Origin: Watersipora subatra
Taxonomy: Eukaryota > Bryozoa > Gymnolaemata > Cheilostomatida > Watersiporidae
Direction of reading: 5' to 3'
Length of the DNA stretch: 64,000 bases
NCBI RefSeq assembly: GCF_963576615.1
Contig: NC_088714.1
Location: 3,224,001-3,288,000 of the forward strand
In this document: one piece after another, positions 47,201-59,158 of the stretch
Layout: the number at the start of each line of letters is the position of its first letter
Numbering within the stretch: position 1 is the stretch's first letter
Made by a program: the position numbers and the translations under genes
Notes under the pieces: generated by a model
Told to the model about the DNA's origin: nothing
The model's database searches: none
The model's input: the letters and a program-made list of their open reading frames with translations, nothing else

Positions 47201-50108
47201 AAAGCAGGATTAATTGTGAGGCAACAACTGTAAGTGGTGCAGCTTTCCTTTACTACTCTGTTTAATGAATTACATTATGACATCACGCTCTTTACTGCAA
47301 TCAACTCAAGTGCAAGCATTGAAGAGTATTCTCCACCTTTCTTTTCATTCATCAAAAATAAGAAACCAGATTGCAGGTATTGTAAATACCAGCAAATTTA
47401 TATTTCGCATGATCAATCGCATCGATTACACCAAGGAAGAATGTACAGAAATATTTCACACTAACATGCCATTGGCTTTCATGCTGAACCATTCATACTT
47501 TATGTGAAACTGCTAGTAGCTCTACTCCACCAACTTACATGAAGTTGAACCATAATTCTATATAACTGTTGAATGCAAGAAAAAGAACACTTTTTAAATT
47601 AAGATAGTACGTCACTAATTCTGAAGTGGTTCATCAGCATTCTGATGTGCAAAGCAATACAAAGACGATTTTCATAAGAAAAAAGAACAAAAAACATAAA
47701 ATATGTCAAAAGAATCATAAACATCGAAAAATTTGCTTTATATAAAAATGGATTTAAATAAAACATCGGTTTTTTTTCGAAAAAACACGATTCTCCAAAC
47801 CTGGAAATGATACACAAATATTATGACACAAGTGCTAAAAACTTTTTTAAGTCTAATCTATATTGAATGTTTGTTAATATTTAGTTCCCCACATTCGACT
47901 GTCGATACATAAGTCCGTAATAGACACGGTACGCTCAAAAGTCAACATTGAATTTATACTAGTCAGCAAAAATCACCGTCTAGTTAACATGAGTCACTCA
48001 TCGACAGCGACGGGCACCCCACTAGTAGGAACGTAGCCAATAGTTGACATGGGATAATCCCTAGCTAGCATGGGGTAATCACTCGTCGGCATGGGATACT
48101 CATTAATCAGTGTGGGTCACTTCCTAATCACTTCCTTATGGGTCGCAACTAGTCGGTGTAGCTGTCACAGGTGCAGACTAGTAAAAAGACACACTACAGT
48201 ATGTACTGAACACACATCCTTCAGCAGGCATATAGAAATCTAAGCAGTACTTGCCTGTCAGCATAGGAAATAGGTCAACAGTACACTGTCCTATAAGACT
48301 CACTTTCTCTTCCTTCTGACGCTTTTCTTTGGGCAAAACCTCAATAATAGACACTAAAACAGTTTGCAGTATGTCAGACTTGAAAAAAGCCAACTTTATC
48401 AATTTCGTCAAAGGTGTTGCATATGTGTTGCATAGATAGTTTTGCATTCATCAAATATTGCGAGGTAAGATAGAATGTCAGAAAATAGATTGTTACATGT
48501 AAATATCAGAACTAATATTTTCGAGTTAGAGGCTGTAAAATAATTGAACAGACAACTCCAAAGGTCCCAACTCAATCTGAAACCCAAATTGGGTGCATTC
48601 ATTATCACACAGTATATACCTGCACATTCTGTATATAATTAAATTTAATGATGAGCATATTCACATGATAATATACAAAGACACTGTATTCTTTCAGGGC
48701 TCTGGGGTATTCTGATTACACACTCTTGAGAAACCAGGCTTCAAAAGTCTAATAGCACTGTACACAATCACGGTTCAGGTTATACCAACAAATTCTTTTA
48801 CTGAATGCTTTAAGTATTTGGTGCAACAAATTTTGACATTTTTTGCTGTCTCCATTTCATTTTCAAGAAGCGGCGGGAATCAAAAAATAAATTATAAAAA
48901 AACAAAATCTTTGTTTAATGAAATTTACCTTGAAAAAAGGTGTAAAAGTTATTGGATGTTGTCATTTTATCTGTCGACATTCTGACCGTCAACATTTAGT
49001 CTTGGAAAAAACTGAGTAGTATAAAAAACCTAATTACAGAACCAGACACCAAGTGATTTAGGGCTCCGTATGATTTTTTTCATAAGATAGTATAAAAAGT
49101 AAACAAGCACTCGTGAGACCTGCCACTCACAAAGTATAGGTTTATGCGCGACATCATCAAGATCTCGCGGGTCATCAAAGTTGACAGTGATGGAAGTGGT
49201 GTAGTTGAGCTCAGCCATCTCATCCGGCGTACATTCTATTTTGACACTCTCTCCAAGCACCTTCTCATTCCATTCAACCTTGATCATGGCAATGAGAGAG
49301 TCTCCCCTTAGGCCTCTCTGCAAATAACATACTTTTTCTTATGAGCAAAGATACAGACTCTTGAACTAAAATAACTAGATTCCTAAATAAAATTTGGAGA
49401 TGTTTGTTAGTAAATAATGACTCGATTCCTTGACTTTAATAAACTAACCATCTTTTTCATTTTTATTTATTGATGATGTATTGATGATGTATTGAACTCA
49501 CTTTATGTGATATTTCTTAAGAGTTGTCTTATTAACTTCAACTAACGTCACCCTCACGATATATAAATGTATCATATATTACATTGCTAGTATGATACAA
49601 GCATATCTAATGACAGCGGCTTAATGGTGCAGATAAGCTCTGTTTGGGTGAACATTTGAAAAAACTTATTTACTGCTATTAGCTACTAAAGCACGCAAAT
49701 ACATATTTAGTTTTACAATCTGCAGGCATATGGTAAGCTTGCTAACACACTAAAAGCATACATTCTATTTGCAAAAAGTGGGATGGTATATTAGAGTTAT
49801 GTTATCCAATTTAAAACTTCTATGAACATTGCTTTCAACACTTTAGATAAACTTCACTAACATGTATTTGTCGTTAAACCAAACCAAAATGCCTCAAAAA
49901 TGCTTCCTTTTAGATCCATTTTTTCAGAGTCGACAAAAAACAAAACATTTATATAAAGGTGTTCCAAAAGTCTACCTTCAAGGTCATTTTTTGTCAAGTA
50001 AAACTATAATGATGAAACTGTTGTAAAACAAACCAAGTTCTTGAGACGTAACACAGTGAGGGTGAGTGACTCCGCAGCCCTGGTCTGTTGCAACTCATTG
50101 TCAGCCAT
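32274..50108 (-). CDS. CFAP70: CFAP70 (TTC18): cilia- and flagella-associated TPR protein (24 exons)
   Basis: Axonemal protein of motile cilia, associated with the base of outer dynein arms in studied species. Exons: 50108-50034, 49317-49131, 48353-48255, 46813-46551, 46256-46123, 45489-45340, 44997-44913, 43404-43335, 43061-43000, 41316-41191, 40747-40664, 39520-39389, 39049-38892, 38748-38544, 38293-38108, 37827-37729, 37291-37108, 36253-36104, 35111-35007, 34429-34252, 34032-33825, 33347-33096, 32817-32668, 32354-32274. All phases agree; 1140 residues, near the human length. The N-terminal C2-like region shows [12 protein letters not shown]; the middle shows [24 protein letters not shown] and [17 protein letters not shown]; then [17 protein letters not shown] repeats occupy about residues 650-770 and 915-1110, ending VGFGNPEL. 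Residues about 817-910 are a Ser/Pro/Thr-rich linker. Intron 3 has a GC donor. Exon 11 (40747-40664) has weaker homology support. A candidate 18-bp microexon near 44241-44258 would add six residues in phase. Confidence 0.95.
33635..33805. repeat. Degenerate TACACAC repeat in CFAP70 intron 21
   Basis: CTACACACT/GCTACACAC motifs repeat irregularly for about 170 bp. Confidence 0.6.
34622..34670. repeat. 12-bp tandem repeat in CFAP70 intron 19
   Basis: Four copies of GTAGAGTAGGTG, the last degenerate. Confidence 0.6.
35462..36030. repeat. 40-bp minisatellite in CFAP70 intron 18
   Basis: About 14 copies of a 40-bp unit starting GAGCTGACAGGTGAGCATGT then GGCTCCTATATACAAAACAA, increasingly degenerate to the right. 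Two adjacent units (about 35685-35764 and 35765-35840) repeat as an 80-bp pair. Confidence 0.85.
36412..37065. repeat. 26-bp minisatellite in CFAP70 intron 17
   Basis: About 25 copies of a 26-bp unit TATGCATAACCTACATGTAA GTATGC. Each unit carries two short palindromes, ATGCAT and ACATGT. Units drift towards the right end. Confidence 0.9.
39863..39978. mobile_element. 116-bp MITE with TA target duplication in CFAP70 intron 12
   Basis: Inverted ends CCGTACAACCTCTAATTGAA and CCGTAAAACCTGTAATTGAA, flanked by TA on both sides (39861-39862, 39979-39980). Size and TA target suggest a Tc1-mariner-type MITE. Confidence 0.65.
48030..48125. repeat. Degenerate CATGGGATAATC repeat in CFAP70 intron 3
   Basis: Four variants of CATGGGATAATCCCTAGC spaced about 26 bp apart. 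Confidence 0.5.
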
Positions 50109-51432
50109 TGCAGCTGCCTGCAACAGAATTCTAGCCAATGTAACAAAACAATTTACCGCAATGTGCTAAACAATAGACAATTTTGAAATAATGAACAACT
50201 TAGCAAATTATATATAAAATATATGTAGCTCGAGACAAAACTGAAGCAATGTTAGCCGAATCAGCTGATACAGTAGCATTTACAGATTTGCTGAATGTCT
50301 CACGAACTGCTGAGGTCGATCCTTTAAGGCTGGGGGATGTGTGCCTAACAGTGGAAAATCTCTGGCTCATACTGAAATCTACGCAAAATTGTGAAGAAGA
50401 CCAAATTATAATGTATACAATGTCGCCTTTTGCTTTTGCCTAAACATGAAAAAACTAATAGTAGTAAAAAACAACCCTGCTGATTATAAAACATCAAAAC
50501 TATTAAGTAATTATGTATACCATCATCATTATTATAGAATTAGATTTTATTATTACAAGGATTCACTAAATGTTAAATTAATACATTCCTGCAATCAACA
50601 GACTATTTACTATTTATTCATAAATAACACAAATATTGGCTGATGTTAACTTTAAACTGCTATATTTAACTGTTAGTATTGTTCTTTTACAAAAAAAATA
50701 AGTTTTCCTGATAAAACCTTGCTGAAATTGATATTTAAATTTTTTTTAAATACTTTTAAAGAGTCTTGCAATCAAGCTTAGTTTTTGAATTCAGGTTTAG
50801 GTATGCTAATGAAAGAAAAATGCTTGAGGAAAATTTTTTATAATTTTTCATAGACTTATATTCAACTTGTACTAATTATTGTCACACCAAACCTTCAGAT
50901 TTAATATAAATTCTTTTTACTGAAAGTATGCATTGACTGAGTTGTGAGTCTAGATTACGTAATATTTAAATACAGTTTCACGTCGTCACAGAGAATACTA
51001 GTTTACAATTTACATTGAGTGACATATTAACGACTCATCTAAAAATACATGCTGATTGTTTTGTAAAGGTATAAAAAACATTCTAGAAAGTATTATCATG
51101 TAATACATGCTTTACTTGCAAAACGAGTATGTATACATCATCAAGCTAGTTTGGGCATATTCAATAGCAGTGGTAGTTTTCATGTCTACAAAATATTTTG
51201 AACATACGTACCTATGCAGTTTTTCTTTAGTAAAAAAACTAAAACTTGGGTCTGTGTAAAGCTAACTATTATCGCAAAAACAACTTCTTGCTCAAAAAAC
51301 TGTTCATGCACAGCTTTCGGTTGCTAAAGGTGACAAACATGGCAGCCGCAAACGTTACGTGATTTGCCAAACCTTCAGTAATAGCGCGCGCCTATTGGTT
51401 CGCCAACTCCGCGGGTTTTGTCAGTCGAAGAT
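50109..51432. other. CFAP70 upstream region with candidate divergent promoter
   Basis: 50109-51300 is AT-rich with no gene seen. 51310-51430 is GC-richer, with an inverted CCAAT box (ATTGG, 51394-51398) and GTTGCTAAAGGTGAC at 51320-51334, which loosely resembles an RFX X-box as expected near cilia genes. The block lies 1.2 kb from the CFAP70 start, so an unseen 5' UTR exon would be needed. Confidence 0.35.
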
Positions 51433-51456
51433 ATGGCTAATGACCGCACAGCGCAG
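51433..51456 (+). CDS. Candidate first coding exon of a divergent gene
   Basis: ATG followed by eight codons (MANDRTAQ) ending in CAG before GTAATT, directly beside the GC-rich block. It would join in phase 0 to the candidate exon at 63720. Very short, so support is weak; family unknown. Confidence 0.3.
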
Positions 51457-53589
51457 GTAATTAAATTGACATCGATAATGCTATTTAATAAGTCTGCCAC
51501 GTTCTATACTAACCGGGTTTAGTAAAACGCGTGACGCGTGACGAGGCGTGATGGTCAAAAACACTTATAAATAACGTAGAAGCATTCTAGAACACTCATA
51601 GATGATATTTTGATGGTTTTCAGTAGGGTCAAAAATTTTTCGTGACAACGCGTGATGGCTAAAATCGTCCAGAATCGTCATAAAATCGTTCCCAATGGCT
51701 AACCGGATGCATTCTACGTAATATCTCGACTGACCAAAAAATTTTTTGAGAAAAAAATTTGATCAAAATGTATTAAAATTGTTTAGAAACACTTAAAAAT
51801 TGATTCTACATAGTCAGGAGACATATTTACCGTGCTTAGATTTAGATGCTACTCCTATTTAGATGTAAAACCTATGCTAAGTTAGAGCAACGGTCGTTCG
51901 CATATGTTTTTTTAAAGTATACGTGGTTTGTAACATTCTTATATTTGCACTTTTTAGTTCACATTTTTATTTGTTAAATAAATTTTTTCAACATATATAA
52001 CGGTATAATTATTTTGATAAAGGTTGGTGTTAGGATATACGCCAAGTTGAAATAATTTTTAAAAATTAACACACTTGCAACATTTTAAAGTTTTAGCAGT
52101 TTTTGTGGCTGCTAAAACGTTTATACACTATGCAAACTAGGTTATTAACGTAAAGTTGTAAACCTAGTTGTTTGTGTGATGGATTTGTTTAGCTCAGTTT
52201 TTTAATAGCCATATGCATGGAGCTATCTCGGGATTAGCCTAGTCATACGCAAGCCAGCTTTTATAAAAAGCCAATGAACTAGCACACAACTCCATATACA
52301 AGCAGCTATAAGCCAGTGTTCAAGAGGAGTGGTAAGAAAATGCAATAAGAAAATATATCCTAGCGAGAGAAAGCACAAGGAGCACAGAGCAAGTAACTAC
52401 GAGCTACAAAGCCACGAACTACAAGATTGAGAATTACGTTCCTAATCATCATCATTAAGAACCGCATGGTAACATTAATTTACCTCTGTGCAGCTTTTTG
52501 TTTACATATATATTGTGATACTATGCAACAGTGAATGAACAACTCTCACCTTTAGTTGTGAGTTGTTGAGCAGTCCAGGATAAACACTAGTTGATTTGAC
52601 GTCCGTTCAGTTGTGCTCCCGTCTTCAATGGCGTGTCTGTGATGATTTATTTTTTGACTTTGACATACTATTACACCTCTCTTCCAAGCACATATACTCC
52701 CAACAGGTGCTATCACACCATCAAACTAGAAGCATGAACGAAATTCCATATAGCAAATGTACTTATCTCCAAAATAAAACTTGTCGGTGAGACATAAGTG
52801 GGAAAGCGAGACACGAACAACAAAAGATGTACAGTAAAAACATAAAATTCATTACTGAAACAAGGAAATAAAATGCAGTATTACAGAGGTTCTAGGACAG
52901 TACAATATATAATTTTTTATATAAGGTGCATAGTTTCTGAAAAGGGTAGGGTGTAGACTGTCCCTAAGCAGTCGGTCCTTAAAGACATCGATTTCTGCAT
53001 CTCCAGAAGATGACCTTTGCATTGTTTGGTGTCAGCAAATTAAGGGCATTATTAATTTCAAAGATTCTGCGGTTTTCTATCACTACAATGTCCTTTAATC
53101 TTCCCATTCCACTCAATGTAGAAAGCTGACATAATAGGACTAGCTGTCAGATTGTCGTATTTTTCAATATCCGTGGGGAATATTGTACACGGTATTGGCT
53201 TAAGGTCCAGAAAGCGTAGCTCTTAGAAAGGTTCAAAGATTTGCTCGACAGATAACTAATCGGTATCTACGAAAGCCACTTCCCTTCTAGACTGGTGCTT
53301 ACGGATGAACCTTAGTGGCCCAATTATGATGAATATGTGTTTCCCCGCGCAGACTATTTTAATGGGAGACTATATATTTGGATGCCTGACACCAATTAAG
53401 CCCTTTGATGAATACAGTATTAATATTAGGGGCATTGAGGTTATTCAGAATAGAATTACGTAACACCACAGCCATCTATAACAGAAATGTCGATAGCACA
53501 GAAATAAATGTCATTACTGGTTAGCAAGAGTATCAAAAATGACTTATTGTTACAAACTTAGGCTATGGGGAGGTTTACTTGTTCACCCA
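51457..53589. other. Region between candidate exon and retroelement
   Basis: Holds dispersed-repeat copy 3 (51515-51820). At 52985-53230 the minus strand reads LKPIPCTIFPTDIEKYDNL and SAFYIEWNGKIKGH before stops; I do not recognise it and it may be an outlying part of the neighbouring retroelement or another degenerate gene. Otherwise nothing seen. Confidence 0.4.
51515..51820 (+). repeat. Dispersed repeat family, copy 3
   Basis: Starts GGGTTTAGTAAAACGCGTGA and aligns for about 300 bp with the copy at 1743-2040, including TTCCCAATGGCTAACC and GTCAGGAG at the right end. Confidence 0.6.
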
Positions 53590-56500
53590 GCTCTAGTTTG
53601 ATAGGACATTGTTGTCTTCCCCATTTGCTATCAAAACCGATGATGTAGGGGAAGGTGCTGACATACCTCTGGTTGTTGTCGCAGCTGATGGTGTATGTGG
53701 AGGTGCTGACAAACCGACCATTGATGACGATGCTAGCGCACCTCTGGTTTCTTTCGCAACCAACAATGAAGTTGGTGCTGCCACACCAGTAGCTGACACA
53801 CCGGTAGACATTGGTACTGACACATGCCCGGTTGCTATTACAACTGACGAGTGAAATGGGAACGTAAATTCACTACCCTTTGCAGGTGCTGATACACCTG
53901 GCTCTGGCTCCGTAGTTCCGCTACAATCCTTGTGAAGATCACTTACAGTGTGGTCTAAATATCTGAGCTCGGTTTCTTGGTTTCTCGGTTTTGGTTTCTC
54001 TGAAGAATGATCCATCATTTTTTACTAGAACTTCTCTTCTATTTGTCCCCACAATTGTGGCCATTTGTGGCTTCCTCTTTGCCCCTTCAACAATCTTTAC
54101 TGGTTTGAAGCAAACGCAGGGGCTCCTGTCACGAGCGCGATGGCGACTATTATAGTTGTGTGCCTGGCGAGCTTTGAAGACTGATCTCTACTTGAAAACT
54201 TCTGCTCATCAACAGAACAGTTATTGGAGATGCTATCGAGTTAAGATCACGGTTAAACAAGAGTTAAGCCGAAGAATACTCGGACACTATAGGGTTGTCC
54301 CGGTAATTACACAATGCTGCTTGCAAATTTAAGTTCTTGTTCAATAAACCCTTGACAGTCCGGACGGCCCGTTTTGCCTCTCCATTACTTTGTGGGTACC
54401 TTGGTGCGGATTTGACATGTTCAATATCTCAAAGTCTAAGAAATATCTAGAATTCCTCTCCTTTGAAGTGAGCTGCATTATCAGTTTCCAATATGTGCAG
54501 AATTCCTAGCAAACGTATAACATTGTGCAAAGATTTTTTGCTTCACATGTTTTTACTTTCTCTGTGACAATGTATCAACTGTAGTAATCAACTATCACTA
54601 GGTAACTTTGACCGTCTTTTTCGCACACATTCGCTGCTATCCTCCACCACGGGTGTCCCAGTAGGAGTGTCTGACACAGTGGCTCCTTATGGATTCGTCT
54701 GAACTCAATACATTTTGGGCAGCTTCTTACTCAGTCCCGAATAGCTGTTGTCATTCCTGACCACCACATGACCTCTTTAGCTCGACTTGAGCCTTTGGTC
54801 TCTCCTTGGTGGCTGCGATGTATGTCTTCTACGACCCTTTTTCTCTCTGATGATGGTATGAACACTATCATCTTCGTACACTATACCCTCAAGGGCTGTC
54901 AAGTATTTTTTGTAGCTATAGAATTTTTGTAACTCTGGACACACCTTGTGAAAAGCTGGCCAACCATTGGTGATGTACTGAAGCAGCTCTCTACCCTCTT
55001 TGTCATATAATGTCGACGCCTTCAATCTGGCTAATCTTGCATAAGAAATTGGAAGTGCCTCTACAATCTCATTCATGATGGCATTCTTCTCATCTATTTT
55101 ACGACTCGGCAGGGGTGAGCGCTACAGGGCATCTGCCAAAACCAATTTCTGACCAGGCTTGTATGAAATATCGTAATCGTATGCCATTAGTTCTAGACGG
55201 AAATGCTGAACTCGAATCCGTAGACTGGCTAATTCCTTCTTTCCCAGAATTGAAATGAGTGGTTTGTAGTCGGTGTCGATAGAAAACTTTCTCCCTGCTA
55301 GATTAAAGTCGAACTTTTTACATGCCCAAGCAATTGCGAGCGCTTCTTGCGCTATCTGGTCATATTTGGTCTCAGCGGGAGACATGGTTTTAGACGCGTA
55401 AGCTACAGACACCTTCAACCCTCTGCATTATGACAGCACCAGAGCCATAGGACGAGGCATCAGTGCTTACCATCATTTCTGCCTCCAGCCTATAGGGTGT
55501 GAGGGTGACTGGTGACGCCAGCTTATCCTTCAGTCCTGCAAACTGCTTAGCCTGATCTGCGTCCCAAATTCACTCCTTATACTGCAGAAGCAATTCTTTC
55601 AGGGCATACGTGTCATTTGCTAATGAAGGAGAGAACTTTCCAATATAATTGATAATACTAAAGAATCGCCTCAGTTCGTTTCTGTTCTTTGGCGCCGAGT
55701 AATTTTGTATACCTGCCGTCTTTTCATGGTCTACATTTATTCCATGTTCGTCAATGACATGTCCAAGAAACTTGACACTGGGCTTGCTGAATTCACATTT
55801 GTCTGGGTTCAGCGTAATTCCAGCGGTCTGCAACTTCACCAATACCTTTTTCAGTGTCATGTTCTTCTTTGGTTAGAGCATGCACTAGAATGTTGTACAT
55901 CTGAAAGTTTTTTGCTTCTCCCTTTGAAAAGTTTTGAGGGCTAAAGAGATTCTAAAAGGCAAGCGTTTACAAAAGTATCTACATGTACCAAATGGCATGA
56001 TAAGTGTGGTTACCTTCTGAGACGTAGTATTTAGCTTCATCTGCCAGCACCCGCTGTTTGCATCCATCTTGCTGAAGTGTTTTGCATTCTCTAATTTGCT
56101 GAGTGTCTCTTCCATGATTGGAAGTGGATGGAATTCCTGAAGTACAGATTCGTTCAGTTTTATGGATCTTTCCATTTTTACTTGGGACCACAATACAAAG
56201 TGTGCACCGCACTCTGGGGTTTTCAACTTTTTTAATAACTCCTAGGGCCTCCATTCGCTGTAGTTCCTTAAGCAGTGGCTCTTTTCTTGCTGCAGCTACT
56301 CTTCGTGGTATATCTTGAGCGAACGGTTCAGCATCGTTTTTCAATATAATGTTCAATGACGTTTCCATAGTATTCATTCCGCCAAACAATCTTGGATATC
56401 TTTCGAACCATCCATCAGTGGAGATTTCATCAATAAACTCAAATCATTCGTAATCCTGATATGGCCGGTTTGCCGAGCTAAGGTGTCACCGTAGAGTTAT

Positions 56501-56749
56501 CTCCCCCTAGAGTAATAACTATACGAGCGTTTCCGGTGCCAACAAGGAGCGTTTAAGCCACGCCTCTTTTTTGTGCTAGTCAGTCGTAGTGATTGACTAG
56601 ATCAATAACGTCAGCCATGAGAAGGGTTAAACAAGGATCATGAATTTCCAGTTAAGATAGTAATTAATGCTCATATTAAAGAAATGATGATTATAGTTTA
56701 TTACTCTAATATATGCTTATTATTTAAAGCAATTCAATTCCTACCAGGT

Positions 56750-57310
56750 TCACTAAACATATTATGGAAATGTTTACTTTTTCATATCCATTTCCATCAA
56801 TGATATACAGCCCCCCACAGCCCCATACAGCAATGATATACAGCCAATGATATACAGCCCCATGTATATCATTGTTTCTATAAACATAAATATTTCCATA
56901 ATTTTAGGGAAATGGAAATTTTATTTTAGAAATATGGAAATGTTATTGAAATGGAAATAATATGGAAATGGTATTGAAAAGGAAATAATAGGGAAATGTT
57001 ATAGAAATAGAAATGAATTATGGAAATGATATAGAAACACTATGGAAAAGAAGAAGGGAAATGTTATGGAAATAGAAATAATATGGAATTGAATTATGGA
57101 AATGTTATGGAAATGGAATTAATATGGAAATGAATTATGGAAATTTTATGAAATGGAAATAATATGGAAATAAATTATGGAAATGTTATGGAAATGGAAA
57201 TAATATAGAAATGAAGTAAGGAAATGTTATGGAAATGGAATTAATATGGAAATAAATTATGGAAATTTTATGGAAATGGAAATTGTGACATAAACGTAAT
57301 CCCTGATACC
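56750..57310. repeat. GGAAAT-rich satellite insert in left arm of the foldback transposon
   Basis: Irregular repeats of ATGGAAATGTTATGGAAATG and AATATGGAAATGAATT for about 400 bp (56885-57285). The matching stretch of the right arm (about 58230-58245) lacks it, so it arrived after the transposon. It contains micro-palindrome copy B. Confidence 0.7.
56798..56874. mobile_element. Micro-palindrome insertion, copy B (77 bp, expanded)
   Basis: Begins CAATGATATACAGCCCC and ends ATGTATATCATTG, with two extra internal repeats of CAATGATATACAGC. Flanks are TTTCCAT (56791-56797) and TTTCTAT (56875-56881), a 7-bp direct repeat with one mismatch. Confidence 0.6.
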
Positions 57311-58133
57311 TGCATGACTTGCAAAGGCACTGAATAGATAGTGATAAGTAAATGAGTTAATGCAATCAGTTACTCATAGATAAGATAGATAGTCATACGG
57401 GGGTTGTATTACATTAGTGTGATGGGAAGCTAATTGACTGCCATCAACTATTAGCTGTACTAACCGAGTTGCCCGAGTAATAAAAAGGTCTTTGGACAGA
57501 AAATTTATTTTTATATAACATTTACCATTCTAACTTTTAAACTTCATATAATGAGAAAATATTTTTAAGCAGTTCAAATGAATTAATAGGAAAAAGAAAA
57601 CAACCGTAAAGGTTCTCAAGCTTTTTCAAAAAACTACAACTTTTAAATTTCATATCATGAAAGAAGTGTTTTGAAATAAATTGGGAAAAAAAACTGTAAA
57701 TGTGTTTAAATGTAAAATAATTAGCAAGTAATGGCTAAATATAATCTGCTTAGCTATGATTACAATAAAAAATTATTTAATAAATAAAGTAATAAAAAAG
57801 TCTATTTTATTTTTAAATAATTATAATTTAGTATAATTTATTTTTATCTAACATATAACAACATTTGCCACTCTTTCAAGCTTTTTGCTTGCTTACATCA
57901 AGCAACGATGTCCACTAACTAGTTGACATCTTTGCTTCAAGCTAGTTTATGTATTTGATTGATATGTATTGAAATCTAATATTACATGCAAGGGCTGTTT
58001 GTGGACTGTGGGTCAATGAATCACTCTATCACCATACAATGTTAATACTTTCAGTTGATGGCAGTCGATTAGCTTCCCATCACACTAATGTAATACAACT
58101 CCAGTATGACTATCTATCTTATCTATGAGTAAC

Positions 58134-58175
58134 CAATGATATACAGCCTCCATGTGTGGGGGCTGTCTATCATTG
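58134..58175. mobile_element. Micro-palindrome insertion, copy C (42 bp)
   Basis: CAATGATATACAGCCTCC and GGGGGCTGTCTATCATTG form imperfect arms around six bases. Flanked by a perfect 7-bp direct repeat GAGTAAC (58127-58133, 58176-58182). The opposite arm of the same foldback transposon keeps the uninterrupted site (GTTACTC once, 57369-57375), which shows a clean insertion with 7-bp duplication. Confidence 0.8.
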
Positions 58176-59020
58176 GAGTAACTGATTGCATTAACCCACT
58201 TACTTAACACTATCTATTCAGTGCCTTTGCAAGGCATGTAGGTATTGAATTGCTTTAAATAATAAGCATATATTAGAGTAATAAACTATAATCATCATTT
58301 TTTTAATAGGAGTAATAATTACTATCTTAACTGTGGAAATTCATGATCATTCTCATGGCTGATGTTATCGTTTTGTCAATTACTACAATTGACTAGCACA
58401 AAAAAGGGGCGTGGCCTAAACGCTCCTTGTTGACACCGGAAACGCTCGTGTTGTTGAATGCACAGTTATTACTCTAGGGGGAGATTACTCTATGGGTGTC
58501 ACTAACTCTTCGATAAAGTAGACATTTTCAAAAGTTTTTCTGGATTCATACGTTAGTAGTATCTGGGCAGATCTGCATACAGTAAGCTCTTGATTACCTG
58601 CTGGTATCAGCTTCTTGATTGCCTTCTGAAGTGACACTCCTAACTTTCTAGACCATTTCGCTGTGAGAGCTGTCACAGACACCCCCTTGTCAACTTTAAA
58701 GCATTTTTATGTCATTTGAGCTCAGGTCGCAATACTATGCTTTTCCGGTTTCTTGAATGCTGTTCAGTGTATACCCATAAAACCCATATAGAAAGATTCG
58801 AACCTCAAAAATAAGCCATCGGCAAATTCTGACGCAATGCTCAGCTCTGATACAGCCTCATTTACTGGCTTACCTGCCGGCTTCTGACAGAGTGTAGACC
58901 TTGCCCTATGCCTTCTCTCTCCACATGCTTTGCAGGTTGCGAATTTTTGCCGGGCACTGTCCAAACCTGTGGAATGCCCACATGCATGCTTTGCGTGCAT
59001 GTGGGCCAAAGTAATAATGT

Positions 59021-59158
59021 CGCAACCTTACATCCTTACAATCTACAATAGCCTTACATCCTTACAGTCTATAATGGCCTTACAATCTACAATAGCCGTA
59101 CATCCTTACAAACTACAATAGCCTTACATCCTTACAATCTACAATAAGCATTACATCC
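59021..59158. repeat. 26-bp tandem repeat
   Basis: About five copies of ACATCCTTACAATCTACAAT AGCCTT, located within the gag part of the retroelement fossil. Confidence 0.75.

Larger units (their letters stand above)
56490..58494. mobile_element. 2.0-kb foldback DNA transposon with 8-bp target duplication
   Basis: Inverted ends CGTAGAGTTATCTCCCCC and CATAGAGTAATCTCCCCC, flanked by the direct repeat GGTGTCAC (56482-56489, 58495-58502). The arms pair nearly end to end; for example GGGAAGCTAATTGACTGCCA near 57425 has its complement near 58060. An 8-bp duplication suggests hAT or a related superfamily; no transposase is visible. The left arm carries an extra AT-rich block (about 56750-57310) and the right arm an extra 42-bp palindrome (58134-58175). 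It is inserted in the retroelement fossil. Confidence 0.8.

Noticed and set aside
53609-53854. Plus-strand open frame rich in Ala/Asp/Val
   Set aside because: Opposite strand of the low-complexity tail of the retroelement fossil.
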